Positions 10,101 to 16,979 of a stretch of DNA of 64,000 nucleotides are shown in pieces. This DNA comes from Brachycybe producta (lineage: Eukaryota; Arthropoda; Diplopoda; Playtdesmida; Andrognathidae): contig JAUPFP010000060.1 in assembly GCA_036925085.1 (NCBI GenBank), forward strand, positions 353,501 to 417,500, in the 5' to 3' direction. Position 1 is the stretch's first letter. Every line of letters starts with the position of its first letter. Made by a program: the position numbers and the translations under genes. The notes beneath the pieces were generated by a model. It was not told the origin of the DNA. It did not search any database and saw nothing but the letters and a program-made list of their open reading frames with translations.

Positions 10101-10702
10101 ACTTGAACCTCCGGTTCAAGTTTGTGGTGGCAGATGACTTGTTGTTTGCTATCAGGTCCATCCAGGATCGGTTGAGAACTGTTCTGGTAGTTCCGAAGTC
10201 ATGCAGGGCTTTCTGTCTAAGGAAGCTACATGACATTCCCGAAGCTGGTCACTTCGGGATGTTTAAGACCTACCAGAGACTACGCTCACGCTTCTACTGG
10301 ATCGGTATGAAGCGGGACACTGCCGAATATGTTAAGTCATGTCTGGTGTGTCAGAGAGCGCGACAGATCGCTCGAAGTCAGGGATTTCTCCAACCGATTG
10401 TGCCGGAGTACCCAGTTGATACCTGGGGAATGGACTTCGTTGGACCGTTTCCTGCCTCCGTGGGTGGAGTCACCTATGTACTAATCATGGTTGACTATTT
10501 CACCCGGTACGGTGTGGCAAGGGCGGTACGAAGGGCCACGGCCGCCTGTGTGGTGAAATTTCTGAAGGACGAGATCCTTTCGGTGTATGGTACACCGAAA
10601 GCTCTTGTCTCGGATTGTGGGTCCCAGTTCTCCAGCAAAGTCCTGCTGAAGTTCCGGGAGCGCTATAATATAGCGCATCACTTCACGACGGCGTACCATT
10701 AG
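7094..10702 (+). CDS. pol: Pol polyprotein of element A: protease, RT, RNase H, integrase (to amber stop)
   Basis: The frame is open upstream through the frameshift site; the listed start is simply the first GTG, and pol is expected as a gag-pol fusion. Residues about 160-255 are the aspartic protease (IVDTGADMSVL, later LLGVD). RT spans about 540-780 ([20 protein letters not shown], catalytic YLDD at 685-688). RNase H spans about 815-945 (HTDASGYGLG, TDHHALCYL, DADALSRYP). Integrase starts near 1040 with the HHCC zinc finger (H1046, H1053, C1083, C1086), then D1114 (GMDFVGPFP) and D1174 (SDCGSQF, where relatives have SDRGSQF). The frame stops at TAG 10700-10702 between the second Asp and the catalytic Glu. 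Element B has TCG at this codon, so the stop is a point mutation. Confidence 0.95.
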   Translation: MRPVKLQSSGACHGLSSERGTYLRAVSKYVDVLRKAGVPLARSADPEITQWVFPSPCSTLEAVCSQLDRWFAPSPYMPSGEVLDRALIEQAGGVGVPIPPAVPGESLVCETEPQSSARLGLPSGVDGKVDGRQKIDGGSPRVPIPELQSRAYDVGSPMVLVSIGDRLMEMIVDTGADMSVLSITAARVMELPIEELAVPSFLLGMGGHSIEVVGVTNVELTIHKKTIKVPLLLVKGEGEALLGVDHASRFGLMVDIVHRKIYFREDVWTAHPDALQAAFTDRALAEPREVEAIPSPIPGALPQGRQLPVDPPALEQVDGWVNIVSPELPETRTSIGRGEVCSLRLRENVWLPAHVRRVVSVTLVEHAGPGQLLLVEPHRKALGGRGVLAVAGIAAANRHGTYDIWLENVGNAPIALETGEGVATAQAVEAAIVVGLEEPSKLRGGDPTQRTVRPGKSSSKLRGASGNGRQVPNVATAPTLEECLKIGPNLKPEEARRLREFLLARRDHFAFDITELGETSLVEHTIDTGGQPPVREGLRRTAPAARAVEKEEVVKMLDAGVIQPSRSPYASPILLVRKKDGGFRFCVDYRKLNAQTKLDQYPLPRIDDALDSLAGAKFFATLDLASGYWQVRMAEPDVEKTAFICSQGLFEFRKMPFGLCNAPATMQRALDLLLAGHKWETCLVYLDDIIVFGNTFEQFLERLSTVLGLLRGAELKLQPKKCFFGFNKVRYLGHVVSAEGVAPDPDLVRAVQEFDVPTTVTGVRSFLGLAGYYRRFIKDFAKVARPLHDLTKKDASFEWSDQCKLAFARLKAFLTEAPVLTMYDPRGEEIIHTDASGYGLGVVVYQKLPEDSVPRVLAYASRLMKGAETRYSVTEQDCLAVMFAVGKFRPYLFNREFVIVTDHHALCYLQTAKNLQGRLGRWQMQLQEYRFKVQYRKGTLHVDADALSRYPVRDVVDLSLPEYVEADVGEVIYHFRSEVDWVKEQEADGWCSKVKSEIFRDPNLNLRFKFVVADDLLFAIRSIQDRLRTVLVVPKSCRAFCLRKLHDIPEAGHFGMFKTYQRLRSRFYWIGMKRDTAEYVKSCLVCQRARQIARSQGFLQPIVPEYPVDTWGMDFVGPFPASVGGVTYVLIMVDYFTRYGVARAVRRATAACVVKFLKDEILSVYGTPKALVSDCGSQFSSKVLLKFRERYNIAHHFTTAYH

Positions 10703-12964
10703 CAAGCTAATGGGCTTACGGAGCGTACGAATAAGACTGTAATGGAAACCATCAAGCGGTACCTTGATCCCCTCAAGGAACAGCGTGATTGGTGGGATAA
10801 ATTACGGCCCGCCGTGTGGGCGTATAACACAGCTGTCCAGGAGAGTACGCAAGTCTCTCCGTATCAGTTGTTATTTGGCCGTGAGCCCCGGATGGAGATT
10901 GATAATCTCCTTCCGAATGGTCCAGTCCGCGACTTGCCCGACCAGCAAGCCGTGGAGGAGCAGGCCCGTCAACGTTTGACGGCTGCTCAAAGAAGGCAGA
11001 AAGAGCGGTATGACGCCGGCCGTGTGGAGCCTCCTCTTTATCAGCCTGGAGATCAGGTGTGGATAAGAGATCAGGCTGGGAAGCTCGGTCAGGCGAAGAA
11101 ATGGAGCTTGGCCTATAAAGCTGAGAGGGGTACGGTGGTCCTGCAGTATTCCGACCTGATCTACGAAATAGAGTTCGTAGATGGGTATGGTCGGAAGGTG
11201 CGGGACCGGTTTCATGTAGATAACCTTAAGCCGTATGTACCCACCTGTACCGTGAGGGAGGAAGATGGACTTGGGGTCTCTGACACCTCCTCCGCTACAG
11301 ACAGCGATGCCACGGAGGCTTCGGCGCGGAGTGGAGTGACTCCGGCGCTAAAGCCACCGTCCGTTCCTTCGCCAGAGTCTACCGACTCTGAGGCAGATAA
11401 CCCCCCTCCACCTCGGTACAATCTCCGTCCGTGGAGACCGAGGGTGTATGAGGTGAGTGGGTTTGATGCACGCATTGGAAGCCCCCCAGGGAGGCCCCTG
11501 CTGTGGGGTACTCTTTGGGAGTCCTTCCCGTGGTGGGAGAGAGCCGGCAGTCCGCTAATATGGGCGGACGGCTGGGAGAGGAGGCGGCCGGACGTTGCGG
11601 TGTTTGGGGCCCGCCACGGTTTCGGTGGAAACCAAGGGCGGCCCATCACCAGGTGTCCAGCCAAAGGCCCGACAAAATCGGTCCGCGGGCGGAGAAATCC
11701 GTCCGTAAAGACCTCCGTGCAATCTCCAATTACCGTCAATATAAGAGAATTGACGGTAAATGTCTCTACCCACCAGGTCCAGTCTTGGTGTAGGAGAATT
11801 CACCGTGTGTCTGCCCCTAAAAAGGCAGACGACGGTGAAATCTCCATGGTGACCATGCATGAGGCGGCTGATGTTCTGTTAGCCGCTACTGCACGGCCAT
11901 TAGCCGCTAAGACGGTGAATTTGGCAGCTAGGCGCCATCTTGTTTGCAAATTAAACAAACAAAAAACGCCGGCCGCACGTGGGTTGAGAAAGACCAAAAT
12001 TCACCGCCAAAGAGGCCATCAAGAACTGGAAACAGAGGAAAAACTGAAAAAAGTAAGTCCCTCTAAGGGAATTTCCTTCTCCTGCCTGTTGGCAGTTCTC
12101 TTTTATGTCTTAACGGTGTGTTTTACGTTCATTGACCGTATACACACGTTGTGGGTGTGGTTTCGCCGCCATGACTGTTGTCATGGTGGCCAAACCACTG
12201 AGGAAAGCACTTTTCCGGCGGGTTCAGCCCGTCCGAGCGCCGTTTCGCTTGGGAAGGCCCAAGTTCGACGGTGTTTGGGCGGTAGAAGCCCGCCAGGGAG
12301 TGGTTTTCACCGATCGAAGGCGGTGAAACACGGTTTTGACCGTGAATTGCCGACTTTGGACGGTGAAAACGGCATTTTGCACGGTAGCAGTCCGTGCAAT
12401 GCCCTTTCCGACCGTCGGAACTCGGTGAGAGGGTGTTTTCACCGTCCGAAGGCGGTTAGCCATGGTTTTTACCGTGGTTTACCGACTTTGGACGGTGGAA
12501 ACTGCGATTCACACGGTGAAATTCCGTGGAATACCCTTTCTACCGGTTCCGAAAGGGGGAAAAGATGTTTTCACCGTACGAAGGTGGTAAAACACGGTGG
12601 GGACCGTGAATTACCGACTTTGCACGGTGAAAACGGGAATTCTCACGGTAAAAGTCCGTGGAATTCACTTTTCCACGGTGACAACTTATTTTTAACGGTT
12701 GTTTCCCTGTTGAATAGGTCCACCACGGAGAAGGAGAAGGAGGAAGGCTGTTGGAGTCGGGATCGGAGGGCTCCCCATCATCAAGCGGACCGGAAACGGC
12801 TGACGCTACCGTGGAATCGGTTGATTCCCCGGCGGCAGAGGCCGTGGAAGGTCCGGCATCTGCCCCGTCGACTCCGACCGGTGTCGGAGCCTTCTGGGGC
12901 AGGTACCTGCAGTCTCCCACCAGGGATACGGCTGCTACCACCGTTCAGTCGGTGGCGGCGGTAG
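10703..12964 (+). CDS. pol: Pol continuation: integrase C-terminal half and long tail
   Basis: This is the same frame as the upstream pol ORF. It resumes QANGLTERTNKT, which supplies the catalytic Glu of the DDE triad, then VSPYQLLFGREPR and the integrase C-terminal segment ending RDRFHVDNLKPYVPTC (about 11250). No chromodomain is seen. A Ser/Asp-rich tail with PRYNLRPWRPR follows to about 11450, roughly where pol of element B ends (55433). In A the frame then stays open to 12964 through a hydrophobic stretch (12064-12130, FSCLLAVLFYVLTVCFTF) and a 44-codon repeat. Whether the last 1.5 kb is translated is uncertain, because it overlaps the presumed leader and start of ORF3. Confidence 0.8.
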   Translation, partial: QANGLTERTNKTVMETIKRYLDPLKEQRDWWDKLRPAVWAYNTAVQESTQVSPYQLLFGREPRMEIDNLLPNGPVRDLPDQQAVEEQARQRLTAAQRRQKERYDAGRVEPPLYQPGDQVWIRDQAGKLGQAKKWSLAYKAERGTVVLQYSDLIYEIEFVDGYGRKVRDRFHVDNLKPYVPTCTVREEDGLGVSDTSSATDSDATEASARSGVTPALKPPSVPSPESTDSEADNPPPPRYNLRPWRPRVYEVSGFDARIGSPPGRPLLWGTLWESFPWWERAGSPLIWADGWERRRPDVAVFGARHGFGGNQGRPITRCPAKGPTKSVRGRRNPSVKTSVQSPITVNIRELTVNVSTHQVQSWCRRIHRVSAPKKADDGEISMVTMHEAADVLLAATARPLAAKTVNLAARRHLVCKLNKQKTPAARGLRKTKIHRQRGHQELETEEKLKKVSPSKGISFSCLLAVLFYVLTVCFTFIDRIHTLWVWFRRHDCCHGGQTTEESTFPAGSARPSAVSLGKAQVRRCLGGRSPPGSGFHRSKAVKHGFDRELPTLDGENGILHGSSPCNALSDRRNSVRGCFHRPKAVSHGFYRGLPTLDGGNCDSHGEIPWNTLSTGSERGKRCFHRTKVVKHGGDRELPTLHGENGNSHGKSPWNSLFHGDNLFLTVVSLLNRSTTEKEKEEGCWSRDRRAPHHQADRKRLTLPWNRLIPRRQRPWKVRHLPRRLRPVSEPSGAGTCSLPPGIRLLPPFSRWRR
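12290..12700 (+). repeat. 132-bp tandem repeat with hairpins in pol-ORF3 spacer
   Basis: Three units begin at about 12303, 12437 and 12568 with TTTTCACCG(A/T)(T/C/A)CGAAGG. They are 44 codons long in the pol frame (FHRSKAVKHGF..., FHRPKAVSHGF..., FHRTKVVKHGG...). Each unit contains short hairpins such as CACGGT-TTTG-ACCGTG and CACGG...CCGTG, the same CACGG/CCGTG vocabulary as the 5' leader array. The minus-strand element H has a diverged version at about 2680-3130. Confidence 0.75.
12693..12717 (+). promoter_or_regulatory. Predicted 3' splice acceptor before ORF3
   Basis: A pyrimidine-rich run (TTTTTAACGGTTGTTTCCCTG) leads to AATAG at 12713-12717. The ORF3 frame is open from the very next base, and its preceding in-frame codon is the TAG that contains the acceptor AG. 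In element H a tract and TTTCAG occupy the corresponding place (complement 2597-2598). Joined to the U5 donor at 4848 this would give a spliced ORF3 message. A second candidate acceptor (TTCTCCTGCCTGTTGGCAG) lies near 12097. Confidence 0.5.
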
Positions 12965-13374
12965 TTTCCCCGGTTGGTGAGTCTGCAGAAGCGGGTATTG
13001 ATGGTGGGAAAGCGGCTACCAGTGTGGTAACCACTAGTACCCCGGAACCCGGGTCTCCGTCTGTCCGAGACCTCCTAGATTGGTCTAGGGTGGTCGAGGA
13101 CAGTGAGGACGTCTCTTTGGGAGCGTCCTTAGTCATTGACACGGAGATGGAGGTCGAAACCACCATTGATTCGGTGGTGGATGCCTCAAGGCAGTGGCGG
13201 AGCCGCAACGCCTCTTCAGAGGGCTCTTCGGAGTCTGACGGGAGTAGTTCGGCCTCCGAGGGTAAACCGTCTGGGACGGGATCCCCCGGAGTTCTTCCCG
13301 CCGATCCAATGTCTTTGGAGGCCGTTGCTGTGTTCTTTGACCGAAGAAGAAGACCGCTTGGATCGGTTGGATGA
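12718..13374 (+). CDS. ORF3, N-terminal acidic/Ser-rich part (element A)
   Basis: The frame is open from the acceptor to 13374 with no in-frame ATG before about 13146, so translation starts at a non-AUG codon, from a spliced leader, or not at all. The composition is Ser/Glu/Ala/Pro-rich and looks disordered. Conserved points shared with element H are SLGASLVIDTE and SRQWRS. The protein sense continues in the +1 frame at about 13320-13370 (LTEEEDRLDRLDEARRD). A 1-nt frameshift therefore probably separates this part from the rest of ORF3. I do not recognise a family. Confidence 0.6.
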   Translation, partial: VHHGEGEGGRLLESGSEGSPSSSGPETADATVESVDSPAAEAVEGPASAPSTPTGVGAFWGRYLQSPTRDTAATTVQSVAAVVSPVGESAEAGIDGGKAATSVVTTSTPEPGSPSVRDLLDWSRVVEDSEDVSLGASLVIDTEMEVETTIDSVVDASRQWRSRNASSEGSSESDGSSSASEGKPSGTGSPGVLPADPMSLEAVAVFFDRRRRPLGSVG

Positions 13375-15598
13375 AGCTAGACGGGACATGGTCCAGGAAG
13401 GAGGCTTCCTGGTCGGGGACCGTCGATGCTTCATCGGGGAGTTTCCAACCGTGCAGGTGAGGAAGGACGGCGCAAAGAAGCGCAAGAAGAAGTCCGGAGC
13501 CGCACGGATCACTGCCAGAGCCAAGACTCTCGCAGAGAGAGAGGCGATGCTCAAAGCCAAGGAGGAGGCGTTGAAGAAGTTCACGCCTGCTGTGGGGCTT
13601 CGAGCAGAAACTCTCGCCCACCCTGAAGGTTGTTCAGGGGCTGCTTGGCCAGAGAAGCCGGCTGCTGGATCGGGTCTGCCCGAGGCAGTAGCTGGCCCCT
13701 CCGGCTGGCGGTCGGACAACCCGAAGAGGGACCGGCGAGCGGAGAAGAAGGCTACCCAGCCTCCAGTCCCCCCTCAAGGTAAAACGGGGAAATCTGTGAG
13801 TGGTGGTGGTGGTAAGGGACAAAAACGGTCCCGCCCTCACACCCCACCAGTGGCTGAACGCTCTAGAGGCAAGAAGGCCAGGTCCTCCGGTCGAGGAAAG
13901 GCCTCCGAACCTCGGAAGCCCGAGAGCTTGGAGGACAAGCTCAAACGGCTTCAGGCTCAAGCAGCGAGCCTGCACCGACAGATCGCTCGTGCGGTCGGTG
14001 CAGGTGAGCGGCAGGAGTTTGAGCGCCGGGCTGCGGAGTTCCCTCCCTTGCAGGGAATGCCCGCCCGGAGCCCGCTCAAAACAGGGGAACCTCCTGTCGG
14101 TCGTGGCGTCCCGGCGATTGCGAGTGCCACGACCATCGCTGGCCAGAAGCGAATCGCCGAGAGGGAGGCGATGCAGGCTTCCAGTGCACCAGCCCATGGT
14201 GCGGAAGCCAAAGCTACTGGTAGCAAGAGTCAGCCGACTCTTGCACCGAAGGAGAAGTCTCTCCTTCGGGATGGTCGAGGAAGATTTGTTTCCGGACAGT
14301 CCTCCTCGACTGTCACTTCGGCTAAGGGCACTTCTATGAAGAAGAGTACGGCTCCGGCCGGAAAACCTTCGAAGAAGGAGTCCGAGAAGGCGAAGGGGGC
14401 TAACCACCCGCCTAAGCCTGATCGGCCCAGTAAGTCGTCGGGGTCAGTTAGGTCTGACCCCACGCATGGTCAACCTTCCTCTCACGGGAAGAAAAAGAAA
14501 AAGAAGAGGGACCATAAGAGGTCCAAACGTGAGAGGAAGGGGAGTCCGACACCCTCCAGTAGTAGGCGCCAGGGAGCCGAAACTGGAGGCGTCGTGGCGG
14601 AAAAGGAGGAGTCCCGGCATGCTCAGGCAAGCACGCCGGCCGGGAGTCAACCGGTCCATACCCGTCCCGTTGAGGCGGCGCGGATGGATGGTAGGTCGAT
14701 GCGCGACGTTTTGGTCGGCACGCCTCCATCCTCCCCGAAGGTGGATGCGGTCTCGAGCCTGCGGGTTCGAGCAGTGGGGACTCTGCACCGTGTGACTTTG
14801 CCCTCACCTAAGGGCGAAGGAACCTCGGTTGCAGGAGTTAGTGTTCCCACTAAACGTGGCCCCGTGACCCCCAGTGGGGGTACATCCTTCTCTCCGGTCC
14901 ATGGCGGCGGGGTATTCGATACCCTAGGACCTGAAACGTCAACCTCCCCTAGGCCTGAGGCTGAGGTACGGCGTATTGGCGCATTGCCCCCGTATTCAGA
15001 TGCAGAGGTGTATCTGAATAACCGGCTTGGTCTCTGGCAGGACCAGCCGGGAATGGAGGGTTGCCAATACCACGGCTACTACCGTCTGGATGAGCCACTT
15101 CCAGAGCCGTGGGTAGCAAAGCTACCGCCGTACAACATGCGCCATGTGGTGGCGTTTGGTTGTGGAGGTTTTCCGGTTGTCATGGTCGTGAATCCGGTCC
15201 AGCAAACGTTTGCTATTTTGGATGTGGTGGGACTAGATGCCGGGATAGTTCGTCTAGCCCGGCGTGCAGCCCCATTCATCCAACGTTTGCTGGGATGCGA
15301 CCTAGGAGGTATGGCAGGACAGTTTATAACTGAGCCTCTACCAGGGTGCGAGACCGAGCCTGCGGTCGCCCTGGTGGACCTCCTAACAAGTCGGACGCTT
15401 CACACGCGTCCGCAACTCCAGGATATTCCTTTCGAGGAATTCCGAGCCCTGGAGGAAAGCCGTCTTAGGGGGACGGTCTTCGATACTGGTTTTGGGTGGC
15501 GTAACACCCAGATGTGCTTGTGGTGGGCACGTCGGTGGGCTGCGGAGTGGATGGGCTCCACTTTCGCGACACCGCCAGAGAAGCCGTCCGGCACCTAA
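13320..15598 (+). CDS. ORF3, main part: coiled-coil, basic region and conserved C-terminal domain
   Basis: The frame is open from 13136, but sense begins near 13320. Visible parts are a basic coiled coil (GAKKRKKKSG then AKTLAEREAMLKAKEEALKK) and a second coiled coil (LEDKLKRLQAQAASLHRQIA, about 13920-14010). These are followed by repeated Pro/Ser/Lys linkers and a Lys/Arg cluster (GKKKKKKRDHKRSKRERKG, about 14490-14540) suited to nucleic-acid binding or nuclear import. The last 205 residues (14981-15595) form a compact domain with YLNNRLGLWQD, VAFGCGGFPVVMVVNP, FAILDVVGLD, TEPLPGC, LVDLLTSRTL, RLRGTVFD and GWRNTQMCLWW. There is no signal peptide, no C-terminal membrane anchor and few cysteines, so it is not an envelope protein. 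Related copies in elements C, G and H show it is a standing module. Function unknown. Confidence 0.8.
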
Positions 15599-15648
15599 GA
15601 AGGTCAGGTTCGGGGAGCAATCCTGGCTGGCTGTCCCGAGACGGAACA

Positions 15649-15664
15649 GGGAAGTTGAGAGGAT
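15649..15664 (+). promoter_or_regulatory. Polypurine tract, element A
   Basis: GGGAAGTTGAGAGGAT abuts the 3' LTR. Nearly the same run precedes the LTRs of G (AAAGTTGAGAGGAT, before 582) and C (GGAAGTTGAGAGCAT, before 59422). It is the expected plus-strand DNA primer. Confidence 0.7.
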
Positions 15665-16454
15665 TGTGGCAACCTGGTCTGCTCCAATTTTAATTTTGTT
15701 GGAGCAGACGAATTTCCCTATGGTGGTCTGCCTGACCGCTACAGTAGGCTGTTGGGACGGACGCCATTTTGGTGCCAGCAGACCTCTCACCATGAAGTCT
15801 ATGGGTGAGAGGTCAGAAGTGACCTCTGTCCCCTCCAGGTGGAGTTGCCTGGAGGTTTCCTGTGGCCTAGTCAACCACAGGATCTGGGCAGTTGGTTGTA
15901 GGCTTCAACTGGGACTAGACCTGTGGGTGGAGGTCAGGTAGACCTCCACTGGCCAGTGCCTTTTCATCTCTTTTTGCCTTCTGGCCTTTTGTTTGTATAT
16001 TTATGGGGGCTTGGCTGGTAGAAGTTTACCAGCCAAGTTGTGTAAATATTATCACTGCCTTCAATATTCATCTTATGCTTTGTAAGTGTCCATTAAATAC
16101 ACTTTAATCATCACTTGCCGTGTCTGTGTCTATTTCTTTGGGGAAGTACCGCGGAGGGTGGGTTGTCCGGTTTGGGGATCAACACCACCGTCTTTCCGAC
16201 TTGTTTCGGCCGGTCTTCGTGTCGGCTCGCGGTAGAACCGGTGTTCTACCGCGATATTCTCGATGTGGCGGCGTGGTATTTCGTCGTGTCCGTCGGGCGT
16301 GGCTCCTGGAGCCGACACAACTCAAGGAACACCGTGCGGGAGACGGCTACGGGTACGGTCCCGTCCCCGTGAGGAGCCGGTTGAGTGGTAAGTTTTGCTC
16401 CGTTTTTGGGTTGAACTTACTGGGATTATTGTAACGGTCCGGCGGGACGTTACA
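15665..16454 (+). repeat. Element A 3' LTR
   Basis: It runs TGTGGCAACC to GACGTTACA and is followed by the target duplication GAAG at 16455-16458. Differences from the 5' LTR are about a dozen scattered substitutions and loss of an 8-bp GTTTATTT unit. The GTAAGT donor motif is retained near 16388. Confidence 0.93.
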
Positions 16455-16458
16455 GAAG

Positions 16459-16820
16459 AGTTTATCACCGTTTGAGAAACTTGAAACCGACGCCATTTTT
16501 CCACCGCTTCGATGGAAAAGGACGTCGTTTTAAAAAGAATAACCAACCCTACATGGCAGATTTCCGATTAAGGTAAGAATATTAAGTGCAAAGAACAATA
16601 AAAAATAAAAAAACTTACGTTTAGCAGCGATTATTAAGTCAAAAATGACCACACAAATCGCCGTAGAAAGTGATTTATGTCAATTGTAGCCTCTAATACA
16701 TCCCAACGAAAATTACCGTATGTACATAATAAGCTGTATAGAATAACCATAGTGTCCTATATACATAATAAATCAAGTATGCGAGCACCATCTATGAATG
16801 TTTCCAGAAATTAACCTACT
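16459..16820. other. Host sequence, possible 5' UTR exon
   Basis: No repeat match was found. On the plus strand a short ORF begins with ATG at 16512 and ends TAA at 16569-16571. It is directly followed by a strong donor, AAG|GTAAGA, at 16573. With the NRF1-like motif now 12 kb upstream, before element A, this could be a split promoter and first exon. No downstream exon is recognised, so the reading is weak. Confidence 0.3.
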
Positions 16821-16979
16821 TCATAACCCTCTTAACCTTAAGTCTGCAGCTGGGATTTATGGATTTCTCCACCCAAGGGGCTCATACAGACCCTGTAAGT
16901 CTCTGGTGTTCACTGGTGCCCCAGAGGAAGCCGGCAACACCTCGAAAGCCTTCGGTTTCCTCGGTCGGAGGTTATACCG

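Larger units (their letters stand above)
4118..16454 (+). mobile_element. Element A: near-intact 12.3 kb Ty3/gypsy retrotransposon
   Basis: Two LTRs (798 and 790 bp, about a dozen substitutions plus one 8-bp indel by eye) flank leader, gag, pol and ORF3. A 4-bp duplication GAAG is present at 4114-4117 and 16455-16458. Domain order is gag, protease, RT, RNase H, integrase, as in Ty3/gypsy (Metaviridae). The element is about 3 kb longer than element B because of an extra region with ORF3 between integrase and the 3' LTR. Visible lesions are a deletion in the gag N-terminal region, one amber codon in integrase (10700-10702) and a probable 1-nt frameshift in ORF3. With few defects and similar LTRs, A is a recent insertion. 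Confidence 0.93.

Noticed and set aside
12064..12130. Hydrophobic segment as evidence of an envelope gene
   Set aside because: It is isolated in the pol-frame tail. There is no signal peptide, ectodomain, cleavage site or conserved cysteines, and ORF3 starts downstream in another frame.
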